From an uncultured Clostridia bacterium (GTDB lineage: Bacteria; Bacillota; Clostridia; Christensenellales; UBA1242), in the NCBI GenBank assembly GCA_944381185.1, contig CALWKE010000001.1, positions 248,001 to 312,000 of the forward strand: 64,000 bases of DNA, written 5' to 3'. A model generated the notes under the pieces. The model made no database searches, was not told the DNA's origin, and was given only the letters and a program-made list of their open reading frames with translations. Below are positions 45,639 to 53,344 of this stretch, piece after piece. Positions within the stretch are counted from its first letter, which is position 1. The number at the start of each line of letters is the position of its first letter. Position numbers and translations under genes: made by a program.

Positions 45639-46217
45639 ATGAAGATTTGTTTTGATTTTGATGGAGTTATTTTAGACACAGAAAGATATTTGAAATATTA
45701 TGCAGATTATTATTCTTACTTTGAACTTGGTGGAAAAACTAGAAAGCGTTCAAACACGCTTACACAAGAAAAATCTTTTGATTGGTCAACTGAAGAAACC
45801 GAATATTTCTATAAAAAATATTATATTAAAGCATCAAAAACTGCCCCTTTCGTTCCCGGAGCAAAAGAAATTTTAAAAAAACTTAAAAGTGAAGGCCATG
45901 AACTTTATATTGTTTCAGGTAGATACAATCACTATTTTGATGAAATTCAACTTGCACTTGACAGGCTTAAAACTTTAGGCATTGAGTTTTCAGGCTACTT
46001 TTGGAATGATTACAACAAGGGTCAAACAGCCGACAAAATTGGTGCTGAACTTATGGTTGAAGACAACCCAAAACATGTGGCAAGTTTTGAGGGTAAAAAG
46101 TGCAAATGCTTATTTTTTAAAGATGTTAAAATTGGCGACTACACCGCCGAAAATGTTAAAAAGATTGATACTTGGATGGATATTTACCTTGAAGTTCAAA
46201 AATTAATGAAACAATAA
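45639..46217 (+). CDS. HAD-family hydrolase, 5'-nucleotidase-like
   Basis: A 192-residue HAD phosphatase. Motif I is DFDGVI at residues 5-10, motif II Ser in YIVSGR near 91, and motifs III/IV are in GQTADKIGAELMVEDNPKH near 135-150. The lack of a large cap and the overall shape resemble 5'(3')-deoxyribonucleotidase/YqfW-like proteins. GAGG precedes the ATG. Substrate not predictable. Confidence 0.8.
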   Translation: MKICFDFDGVILDTERYLKYYADYYSYFELGGKTRKRSNTLTQEKSFDWSTEETEYFYKKYYIKASKTAPFVPGAKEILKKLKSEGHELYIVSGRYNHYFDEIQLALDRLKTLGIEFSGYFWNDYNKGQTADKIGAELMVEDNPKHVASFEGKKCKCLFFKDVKIGDYTAENVKKIDTWMDIYLEVQKLMKQ

Positions 46218-46247
46218 ATAAAAAAACCACCAGTAAAGGTCAAATCA

Positions 46248-46326
46248 TTTTGAAACTAGCAGAATAAACAAGAAAAAAGGAGTTCTACTTTTAAAGTAAA
46301 ACTCTTTTTTATAATTAGTTTCAAAA
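46248..46326. repeat. 79-bp palindromic element; left inverted repeat of ABC module
   Basis: Outer arms TTTTGAAACTA and TAGTTTCAAAA are perfect complements. Inside, GAGTTCTACTTT pairs with AAAGTAAAACTC (one mismatch), followed by a T-run, so it may also act as a terminator. The 19-bp stretch 46248-46266 (TTTTGAAACTAGCAGAATA) recurs inverted at 48748-48766 with one mismatch, on the other side of the ABC exporter genes. Confidence 0.65.
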
Positions 46327-46411
46327 ATTATAGACAGATTAAATACTTTTGAAACAGATAAAAATTTGATAAGTAGTGTATAAAGTGTTTGAATTTTAAG
46401 ATTACTGAGTT

Positions 46412-47314
46412 TTAGTTTTTTTTCTTAAATTTATTTATAAACAAGAAAACTCCAAGCAATACAATTGTTGAAATGCTTATCACCAAAATCAGTGCAAGTG
46501 TTGAAACATCATGGCCGAAAAACGACATTTTCACATCAAACCCGCTGGCAATACCATTTATCATTCCTTGTGGCAAAGTTTCTCTCATCCTATTTAAAAC
46601 ACTGTTTAAAAACCCTTGTCTGAACAAAACGGTTGCGTAAGTGCCTGGCAAAAGAGAAACAAAGTATTGCATACCTTGCCCCATTGTGCTAATCGGCATA
46701 TATGCACCACAAATAAATCCGTATAAGGCAGAAACAAAAGTGCAAACCCCACTTACTACTCCTTGGGAATGGGTGAAGGTCCAAATTATATTTGCTAAAA
46801 TTGTACCAAAAAGCGAGGTTATAATAATCCCAAAAACAATTAATAAAATATCAACAAAAGTGATATAAAATCCAACACAGGCAAGATAAATTAGCCCGAC
46901 TATGAGTAAAACAAAAGTAATTATAAATGTAGAAAATAAATTTGCTAACACATAACTTAATTGAAGTGTACTTTTTTTAACTGGCGATACCATAAAGTCT
47001 ATGTTTGCTCTATTTATTTTATCAATAACCATCATTCCTGAACAAAATGCAACAGTTACACAAGAAGTTGCAAGAACGGATGAAAACAGCCACCCACCAG
47101 TAAAGGCATCAATTAGGCTTTGGTCCAAATCAAAACCTTGGATTATTGAAAGAATGCTGTCTTCATAAGTTGATTTTAAAAAAGCTATAAAGAGAACAAG
47201 TAAAATAAGTGGGGTTATAAGTGAAACCAAAAAGGTCATTTTGTCTTTGAAGTATAATTTTATATTTCGTAAAGTCAAATACCTCATCTTTCTTAGTTCT
47301 GATTGTTTATTCAT
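46412..47314 (-). CDS. ABC-2 exporter permease (DrrB-like)
   Basis: A 300-residue ABC-2 permease with six TM helices; the first follows LRNIKLYFKDKMTFLVSLITPL, a typical entry sequence. ISPVKKSTLQLSYVLANL-like and GAYMPISTMGQGMQYFVSLLPGTYA segments are characteristic. AAGGAG precedes the ATG, and ATGA overlap couples it to the ATPase. The pair resembles daunorubicin-type DrrAB exporters; substrate unknown. It lies between inverted repeats in the mobile-looking region. Confidence 0.88.
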   Translation of the reverse strand: MNKQSELRKMRYLTLRNIKLYFKDKMTFLVSLITPLILLVLFIAFLKSTYEDSILSIIQGFDLDQSLIDAFTGGWLFSSVLATSCVTVAFCSGMMVIDKINRANIDFMVSPVKKSTLQLSYVLANLFSTFIITFVLLIVGLIYLACVGFYITFVDILLIVFGIIITSLFGTILANIIWTFTHSQGVVSGVCTFVSALYGFICGAYMPISTMGQGMQYFVSLLPGTYATVLFRQGFLNSVLNRMRETLPQGMINGIASGFDVKMSFFGHDVSTLALILVISISTIVLLGVFLFINKFKKKN

Positions 47315-48225
47315 ATATTCTCCTTCAATTCTTTTCCTGTGATAGATAAAAAGACATCATCCATTGAACCTTTTACAATTTCAATATCTTTAAATAGGTT
47401 GTTGTGCTTCACTAGAAAATTTTTCGCTTCATCTGTGCTTTTAAACAGTATTTCTAAGTAATTCTTTTCTTTTTTATATGGTATTTTTGCCTTATCTAAA
47501 ATCTCAAAAATACTGTTGTCGTATTTATATGCTTTAATGTAATCGTTGGCGTACTTATTCTTTAAAGTTAAAGGAGAACCTTCGGCAACAATTTTTCCAC
47601 CATCAATAATAACAACATTATCGGCGATACTTGCTTCTTCCATATAATGAGTGGTTAATAGTACTGTCAAATTTGTTGTTTTTCTTAATTCGTTAATCGT
47701 ATCCCAAACAAGCTTTCTTGTCTTTGGGTCAAGCCCAGTTGTTGGTTCATCAAGTATTAAAATATTGGGCTTATGTAAAAGTGCTCTCACAATATCCACT
47801 TTTCGTTTTTGACCACCACTTAACTTATCAAGTTGTTTTTTTAAGATTTGTCCGAGGTCAAGTTTATCTATGAAATATTTTAAATTATTTTCAAATTCTT
47901 TTTTGTCCATACCATAAAGCATTGCTCTATATCTTAAATTATCATACACAGATAGTTTTTTATCAAGTACAGATGTTTGAAAAACAATTCCAATACTTGG
48001 TAAAATTTTAGAAATTTCATCCACTGAAAAATTATTAACAAAACAGTCGCCACTATCACGCTTTAACACGCCAACAAGAATATTGATAGTTGTGCTTTTC
48101 CCTGCTCCATTTAACCCCAAAAAAGCAAACAACTCACCCTCTTCGACAGAAAATGTAATATCATCAACTGCTTTTGTGTCGCCAAAAAATTTCTTTAAAT
48201 TCCTTATCTCAATAATATGACTCAT
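47311..48225 (-). CDS. ABC exporter ATP-binding protein (DrrA-like)
   Basis: A 304-residue ATPase: Walker A GLNGAGKST near 38-46, signature LSGGQKRKVD, Walker B ILILDEPTTGLDP, H-loop TTHYMEEA. The C-terminal 80 residues form the extension usual in DrrA-type exporters. AAAGGA precedes the ATG. Unlike the 7.4-9.2 kb ATPases it has a full canonical signature motif, so it is not a recent copy of them. Confidence 0.93.
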   Translation of the reverse strand: MSHIIEIRNLKKFFGDTKAVDDITFSVEEGELFAFLGLNGAGKSTTINILVGVLKRDSGDCFVNNFSVDEISKILPSIGIVFQTSVLDKKLSVYDNLRYRAMLYGMDKKEFENNLKYFIDKLDLGQILKKQLDKLSGGQKRKVDIVRALLHKPNILILDEPTTGLDPKTRKLVWDTINELRKTTNLTVLLTTHYMEEASIADNVVIIDGGKIVAEGSPLTLKNKYANDYIKAYKYDNSIFEILDKAKIPYKKEKNYLEILFKSTDEAKNFLVKHNNLFKDIEIVKGSMDDVFLSITGKELKENI

Positions 48226-48424
48226 AAAAATCCTTTAATTTTTTGATTTTCAATTTAAAATTAATATATCATAAAACTTTATGTATTGTCTATCGTATGG
48301 TGAAAAAATAAATCTATACGATAATAAAAGTGTGTATTGAAATAAAAAAGAATATAAATTGACTATGTTGTTAGAGAAATTTAAAAAATCATAAAAGATA
48401 CTTTAATATAATTTGGCTGTTAGA

Positions 48425-48551
48425 CGTGTGCTTGTCTTGATACAAGTGCTGTCGCTTCGCTCCAGCAGACAAGCACACGCAAATAATCTAATTGTGTTGC
48501 AAAAAGAGCGGTTGCTGGCAGGGCGTAACGCAATCCGCTCTTTTGCTTTTT
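48425..48551. repeat. two GC-richer hairpins in a 594-bp gene-free stretch
   Basis: The gap 48226-48819 has no convincing gene. CGTGTGCTTGTCT (48425-48437) is repeated inverted at 48467-48479, with a further GCTG/CAGC pair inside. AAAAGAGCGG (48502-48511) pairs with CCGCTCTTTT (48535-48544), followed by a T-rich run. A third hairpin, AAACATAG/CTATGTTT, lies at 48712-48739. Base composition is clearly more GC-rich than around it, suggesting imported DNA; the hairpins could be terminators or remains of a structured RNA. Confidence 0.55.
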
Positions 48552-48747
48552 TGTTTTCTTCTCTCTATTTTCTAGTGTAAGCGAATATTCTTTGTTGTCA
48601 AGGTTAAAGTGCATGTCAAAAGATTTGTAGATGTTGTGTTTCTCACGACAACCTATGACAACGACAGAAGTATTCGTTTTTTTTGCAATTAAGAGAGTTA
48701 GGTGTAAAAAAAAACATAGCCGATTTTTTGTCTATGTTTCTCTTTAA

Positions 48748-48766
48748 TATTCCGCTAGTTTCAAAA
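48748..48766 (-). repeat. right inverted repeat of ABC module
   Basis: TATTCCGCTAGTTTCAAAA is the reverse complement of 46248-46266 with one mismatch. The pair encloses the two ABC exporter genes and the hairpin stretch. Confidence 0.6.
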
Positions 48767-48819
48767 GTAAGTGACTAAACTGGTGTTTTTTATTTTGGGT
48801 AAAACCCAATGTTATTAGC

Positions 48820-49014
48820 ATGGCAGATTACACTATAAAAACATTAAGATTTACTTTTATTACAAAATGTCAAGAAGCAAACATTCCTGAACACATTATT
48901 CAAAAATGGGTTGGTCACGAAATTGGCAGTCAAGTAACAAAAAAAGTTTATACAAAAGTTAGACAGCAAGCAGAAGTTGAAAATATCAACATTTACAACC
49001 AAATTTTAAACTAA
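48820..49014 (+). pseudogene. tyrosine recombinase C-terminal remnant
   Basis: A 64-residue open frame matches only the end of the phage-integrase catalytic domain. It aligns as TIKTLRFTFITKCQEANIP against the usual PHTLRHTFATxC, then QKWVGHE with the conserved Gly-His, then VYTKV with the nucleophile Tyr. The Arg is kept, but the first catalytic His is Lys here, and everything upstream is gone; an in-frame stop lies about 45 bases before the ATG. It is therefore an inactive remnant. Its stop codon lies within an att-like repeat, the usual arrangement for integrases of integrative elements. Confidence 0.8.
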
Positions 49015-49044
49015 AAATTAAACTCAAATTCTACTCACTTTTTT
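49008..49044 (+). repeat. att-like repeat at the integrase stop codon
   Basis: AAACTAAAAATTAAACTCA continuing AATTCTACTCACTTTTTT. It is related to the repeats at 38056 and 40171; all three share AACT(T)AAAAATT, ACTCA and a final ACTC/ACTT. Confidence 0.55.
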
Positions 49045-49080
49045 AGTAAAAATAAAAATGCATAATTTTAATAACCTAAA

Positions 49081-49530
49081 CCTGCGGGGTCCCCACAAAA
49101 AAAAGTTTTTGTGGGGTATGAAGCAAAGCAGGCTAAAAACCAGCCCTTGTTTTTTAACAAAAAAAACAAGGCTGAAATTGCCTTGCTACCTTTAGTTGAT
49201 TTTTGTACTATTTTTTATTATTTGTTTCATTTACTTTTTTTACCGACCGCAACCTGCGGGGTCCCCACAAAAAAAAGTTTTTGTGGGGTATGAAGCAAAG
49301 CAGGCTAAAAACCAGCTCTTGTTTTTTAACAAAAAAAACAAGGCTGAAATTGCCTTGCTACCTTTAGTTGATTTTTGTACTATTTTTTATTATTTGTTTC
49401 ATTTACTTTTTTTACCGACCGCAACCTGCGGGGTCCCCACAAAAAAAAGTTTTTGTGGGGTATGAAGCAAAGCAGGCTAAAAACCAGCTCTTGTTTTTTA
49501 GCAAAAAAAACAAGGCTGAAATTGCCTTGC
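49081..49530. repeat. 172-bp tandem repeat, 2.6 copies, rich in hairpins
   Basis: Copies begin at 49081, 49253 and 49425, nearly identical; the third breaks off near 49530. Each unit holds CCCCACAAAAA/TTTTTGTGGGG, CCTTGTTTTTT/AAAAAACAAGG and CAAGGC/GCCTTG hairpins plus CCGCA/TGCGG at the junction. The period is not a multiple of three, so it is not coding. On the minus strand the last unit begins just after the partial tRNA-fMet end and starts with a terminator-like hairpin and T-run. Confidence 0.9.
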
Positions 49531-49537
49531 TTTGCGA

Positions 49538-49561
49538 TGGTTGCGGGGGCAGGACTCGAAC
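49538..49561 (-). repeat. duplicated 3' end of tRNA-fMet (att scar)
   Basis: 24 bp identical to 49839-49862, i.e. the acceptor, CCA and T-arm end of the intact initiator tRNA gene, 301 bp away in the same orientation. The rest of the tRNA is absent. Such duplications are left by tRNA-targeted integrative elements. The DNA between the copies, 49562-49800, has no gene I can recognise. Confidence 0.75.
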
Positions 49562-49800
49562 GGTTATTTGTTGCGACTTCCGTTCGTCGTCGCCACTAAC
49601 ACACGCATCTTAATTCATATTTTAGGCTAAAACGCATCAAACAGAACCTTTGATGAGACACCTCTATCAAGAACCTGTTTGCTGTGTTTTTTCTCTAAAA
49701 TCTAAATCAATCTGCTTCTCTTCGTTCATCACAATAATATAAAACTGAAACCTATATATTTCTCCTGACAAGGTCTTGGTCGAGATTACCCCATGTAACA

Positions 49801-49838
49801 AAAATGAAAAACACACCTTTCGGTGTGCTTTTCATTTT

Positions 49839-49839
<1 letters not shown>
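49801..49839 (-). terminator. terminator of tRNA-fMet
   Basis: AAAATGAAAA-CACACC pairs with GGTGTG-TTTTCATTTT. It abuts the tRNA 3' end. Confidence 0.85.
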
Positions 49840-49914
<75 letters not shown>

Positions 49915-50065
49915 ATATATATAAAGTTGTTTTGCCAAAATTATTTTGGCATCTACAACAATATTATATTACACCCTTATTTGTTTTATGTCAATATTAC
50001 CTGACAATTTTTTTGAGATTTTTTGATTTTTTTATAATTTTTGTAATATTACTAAAAAAATAAAA

Positions 50066-50098
50066 GACTATGTTAAAAATACATAGTCAATATTTTTT
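50066..50098 (-). terminator. terminator of the yabP-yabQ-divIC unit
   Basis: GACTATGT and ACATAGTC hairpin with a T-rich tail on the minus strand, after the divIC stop. Confidence 0.8.
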
Positions 50099-50099
50099 A

Positions 50100-50381
50100 T
50101 TATTCATAAATATAAAGTGTTTCGCCGTCTTTAATCATGCCAAAATGCTCACGAGCTTGTTCTTCAATAAAAGCATCTGTGTTCATATAATCAAGGTTGT
50201 TTTCAAGAGAATTTTTTTCTGCTTCAAGCCTTGCAATAAGTGCGTCATAGTTTGCATTTGTTCGCCTTGCCTTGCCAAGTGAAACAAAAGAAATAACTGC
50301 AACCACAATGATTGCCACCAAACCAACTAAACATAAAATTATTGTTCTTTCAACCTTTTTGGCTGCTGCGTAATTTTCCAT
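50100..50381 (-). CDS. divIC: septum formation initiator DivIC/FtsB-like
   Basis: Start at ATG 50381 after AAGGAGAAG; 93 residues. A short cytosolic start, one TM helix (about 13-35), a coiled coil with heptads (RLEAEKNSLENNLDYMN), then the family end EEQAREHFGMIKDGETLYIY. It is a component of the division complex (with FtsL and DivIB in Firmicutes). Directly downstream of yabQ, the conserved Firmicute order. Confidence 0.88.
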   Translation of the reverse strand: MENYAAAKKVERTIILCLVGLVAIIVVAVISFVSLGKARRTNANYDALIARLEAEKNSLENNLDYMNTDAFIEEQAREHFGMIKDGETLYIYE

Positions 50382-50718
50382 CAGTTTTTCTTCTCCTTGA
50401 TTTTGCAAACTTATTATATAATAACTTAACAAAAATTGTAAAGAGAAATTTTAAACTAATTTGCACAATAAATGCACCGAGCATCATTCCAAGCAGTCCA
50501 AACCAGCAAAATGAATAATTATAAAAGTTTAAACAAAGGGTTGCGTAAATTCCACCAAAGACTATCCAAAAGCAAAAAGTTATAAGATTATAGATATAAA
50601 CATTTTTACGGGTTAACCGTATAATAACATCAACTAAAATGAGTCCCAGCCCTAAAACAAGTCCCCACCAAAAAAATTTTAGAAACAAATAAATATTATA
50701 ATTGTTAAAAAAGTTCAT
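50350..50718 (-). CDS. yabQ: YabQ-like spore cortex protein
   Basis: A 122-residue membrane protein with three to four TM helices and a basic tail (NKFAKSRRRKTDGKLRSSQKG). Sequence similarity is hard to judge by eye, but size, topology and its place between yabP and divIC fit YabQ, which sits in the forespore outer membrane and is needed for cortex formation in B. subtilis. It overlaps divIC by 32 bp and yabP by 4 bp (ATGA). Confidence 0.75.
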   Translation of the reverse strand: MNFFNNYNIYLFLKFFWWGLVLGLGLILVDVIIRLTRKNVYIYNLITFCFWIVFGGIYATLCLNFYNYSFCWFGLLGMMLGAFIVQISLKFLFTIFVKLLYNKFAKSRRRKTDGKLRSSQKG

Positions 50719-50987
50719 TTAAAAACTCTGCTCCAAAAAGATTTTTTTAGGGCTTTGCCTTCATATTTTAAACCTAAAATATTTCCGCTAACCACCAAAA
50801 GTTCTTCTTCGGGAACAAGTTTTGATATTGTTAAATTTGTGCCTGCAATATAAATAAAAGAATCTTCAAGTCTTGCAATAACCTCACGGTCGGTGCTGCT
50901 TATTACTTCAACCGCACTGGTAAGTTCTAATTTTTCCCTGTTATATATTGTTAAGGTGTGAATTTTGCTCATATTTTTTGTTTCCAT
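50715..50987 (-). CDS. yabP: sporulation protein YabP
   Basis: 90 residues matching YabP: HTLTIYNREKLELTSAVEVIS, then EVIARLEDSFIYIAGTNLTISKL and GNILGLKYEG. B. subtilis YabP is required for spore cortex assembly. AGAGGAT lies upstream of the ATG. It follows recD2 by 43 bp on the same strand and heads yabP-yabQ-divIC, supporting an endospore-forming ancestry. Confidence 0.85.
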   Translation of the reverse strand: METKNMSKIHTLTIYNREKLELTSAVEVISSTDREVIARLEDSFIYIAGTNLTISKLVPEEELLVVSGNILGLKYEGKALKKSFWSRVFK

Positions 50988-51030
50988 AAATTATCCTCTA
51001 ATAAAAAATATGAAGCAAATTTTTAAAATA

Positions 51031-53253
51031 TTAAACATTTTGCATGAAATATTTTTTAAGCAAAGTTTTTAGCATGGTGTATCTGACTGCCGATGACTGA
51101 TTTTTGACCATGTAGTAAATATTAGAAGATTTTCCAATAAGCACCACCATTTTTTTTGCACGAGTAACAGCCGTATAAAGCAAATTTTTATTCATCAAAA
51201 GTGGGCTTCCCCCAACTATTGGAATGATAACTGCAGGAAATTCACTGCCCTGCGATTTATGAATTGTTATTGCATAACTTAAAACAATTTCATCAAGTTC
51301 AGCATAAGAGTAAAATGCACGCCTGCCGTCATCAAATAAAACCGTCATACTATTAATTTCAGGATTTATTTCTTCAATTTTACCCATGTCACCATTAAAC
51401 ACACCTGTGCCATAGGTGGCATAGCCATAACTTGTAAACTTTTCCCACTCTTTGTCGTAGTTGTTCACAATTTGCATAACACGGTCGCCCGTTCTAAAAA
51501 TTCGTTTTTGAAGTTCAATTTCTTTTTTATCACTACTTTTTGGGTTGAGTTTATCTTGAATTAAAACATTAAGGTTTGTTGCCCCTGCAAGACCTGCTTT
51601 CATTGGGCAAATAACCTGAATGTCTTCACTTGAAATATCTTCATAATATCTTGGAATTCGTTCGGCAACCATTGAAACAATTTCACTTGCAATTTTTTCA
51701 GGTTCTGCCGTTTTGCTGTAAAAAAAGTCACTTGACTTAACAGAAAGGTCGGGCATTTCACTGTTATTAATCTTGTGTGCATTTTGGGCAATCATACTGT
51801 CTTCACTCTGCCTAAAAATTTGAGTGAGTTCAACCACATTAAATAGTTCAGACGCAATTATATCAGCAAGCACATTCCCCGCCCCCACACTTGGAAGTTG
51901 GTCTTTGTCACCCACCAAAATAACCCTTGTGCCAAAGTTGGTTGCCTTTAAAAGCGAACTCATCAAAAACACATCAAGCATAGAAACTTCATCAACAATA
52001 ATGGCATCGGCTTCAAGCGGATTGTGTTCATTTCTTGAAAATCCTCTTTGACTTGCTGAAAAATTAGACTCCAATGCTCTGTGAATAGTGCTTGCAGGTT
52101 CACCCGTTTGCTCTTCAAGCCTTTTTGCTGCTCTGCCCGTTGGTGCCATAAGCATGCACTTTAAACCCTGCCCTTTTAAAATTTTTAAAATGCACTTAAC
52201 TATTGTTGTTTTTCCCGTTCCCGGCCCACCTGTTATTATAACCACACCTTCACTTGTGCCCGCTAAAATTGCCTTCTTTTGATTTTCATGAAGTTCAATT
52301 TTATTTAATTTTTCATACTGACTAATCTCTTCATCGCTTCCATATTTTTGAACATTTGAATTCATTCCAAGAGTGATTAATTTTCTTGCAATAAAGGCCT
52401 CCATTGAATAATATTTTGTTATTGCAAATCCTTCTTTTTCATCAAGTTCAATCTTTTTTATTACGCCGGAAATCTCAAGGTCAACAAGTGCATTTTGAAT
52501 GAGTTCAAGTTCATCATCATCTAGTTCTAAAACTTCAAGTGATAATCTTTGAAGTTCGTCAACAAAAGCCACTGTTGAACCCTGTTTTTCGGCAATTTCG
52601 CCAAGTGCAAAAACAACACCTGCACGAATTCGAATTTCACTGGTTCTTTCAAATCCCAACTTGCCTGCAATTTTATCAGCTGTTTTAAAACCAATTCCGT
52701 CAATATCTTCAATTAATCTGTATGGATTTGTGGTCAAAATCTCTTCCGTTAAATATTTATACTTATTAAAAATTTTAACCGCCATGTTTATTGAAATATC
52801 ATATTTTTGCAAGAACATAACCGCTTCTTGCATCTTTTTTATTTCTTGATAAGTGTTATGAATTTCATTGGCTTTTTTTTCACTTATTCCCCTAACCTTT
52901 GAAAGCAGGCTTGGTGACCTGTCAATAACATCAAGTGTATCTTTGCCAAACATTTTAACAATGTTATGCGCCGTAACTTCACCCACACCTGAAATAAGCC
53001 CGCACGAAAGATATTTTTCAATGGCAAGAGTGTCGGTTGGCTTTGCAACTTTTATTGAACTTGCTTCAAATTGTTCGCCATACCTTTTGTTTATTTTAAA
53101 CTCGCCCTCAAGTTCTAAAAGTTCTCCTTTGCCAACAACAGGAAATTTGCCTGCAACAACAATATTTTTGTTTTCCACAAACAAACTTAAAATCGTGTAG
53201 CCATTTTCACTGTTTCTATAAATCACATTTTCAACTGAACCAGAAATTTTCAT
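51031..53253 (-). CDS. recD2: RecD2-type SF1B DNA helicase
   Basis: A 740-residue helicase of normal RecD2 length. The N-terminal OB/HhH part includes GLISGVGEVTAHNIVKMFG and DGIGFKTADKIAGKLGFE. Walker A GGPGTGKTT lies near 340, Walker B DEVSML near 420, then the motif GDKDQLPSVGAGNVL, and TIHKSQGSEF with VTRAKKMVVLIG at the end. RecD2 is a 5'-3' helicase acting in repair without RecBC. No ribosome site precedes the ATG; a promoter ends six bases before it. Confidence 0.96.
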   Translation of the reverse strand: MKISGSVENVIYRNSENGYTILSLFVENKNIVVAGKFPVVGKGELLELEGEFKINKRYGEQFEASSIKVAKPTDTLAIEKYLSCGLISGVGEVTAHNIVKMFGKDTLDVIDRSPSLLSKVRGISEKKANEIHNTYQEIKKMQEAVMFLQKYDISINMAVKIFNKYKYLTEEILTTNPYRLIEDIDGIGFKTADKIAGKLGFERTSEIRIRAGVVFALGEIAEKQGSTVAFVDELQRLSLEVLELDDDELELIQNALVDLEISGVIKKIELDEKEGFAITKYYSMEAFIARKLITLGMNSNVQKYGSDEEISQYEKLNKIELHENQKKAILAGTSEGVVIITGGPGTGKTTIVKCILKILKGQGLKCMLMAPTGRAAKRLEEQTGEPASTIHRALESNFSASQRGFSRNEHNPLEADAIIVDEVSMLDVFLMSSLLKATNFGTRVILVGDKDQLPSVGAGNVLADIIASELFNVVELTQIFRQSEDSMIAQNAHKINNSEMPDLSVKSSDFFYSKTAEPEKIASEIVSMVAERIPRYYEDISSEDIQVICPMKAGLAGATNLNVLIQDKLNPKSSDKKEIELQKRIFRTGDRVMQIVNNYDKEWEKFTSYGYATYGTGVFNGDMGKIEEINPEINSMTVLFDDGRRAFYSYAELDEIVLSYAITIHKSQGSEFPAVIIPIVGGSPLLMNKNLLYTAVTRAKKMVVLIGKSSNIYYMVKNQSSAVRYTMLKTLLKKYFMQNV

Positions 53254-53259
53254 AACTAT

Positions 53260-53288
53260 ATACTAACCAAATTGAATGTTAAAGTCAA
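53260..53288 (-). promoter_or_regulatory. predicted leaderless promoter of recD2
   Basis: Minus-strand TTGACT, 17-bp spacer, TAGTAT, then six bases to the ATG; the predicted start of transcription is the A of the start codon. Confidence 0.55.
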
Positions 53289-53344
53289 TTTTAACAAAAA
53301 CATAATTTGCGAATAAAAATTGAATTAAGTTAAAAACTAATAGT

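Noticed and set aside
48420..48614. 64-codon minus-strand frame ending LVSRQAHV
   Set aside because: It lies in the hairpin-rich non-coding stretch, has no ribosome site and no recognisable protein pattern.
49081..49530. CRISPR array
   Set aside because: Only 2.6 copies of a long 172-bp unit with no short repeat-spacer pattern and no cas genes in the window.
49111..49613. Overlapping plus-strand frames with repeated FLPTATCGVPTKKSFCGV peptides
   Set aside because: They are translations of the 172-bp tandem repeat; the period is not a multiple of three and there is no ribosome site.
51811..51832. AAATTTGAGTGAG-like match to the att-like repeat inside recD2
   Set aside because: It encodes the conserved helicase segment LTQIFRQ, so the similarity is chance.
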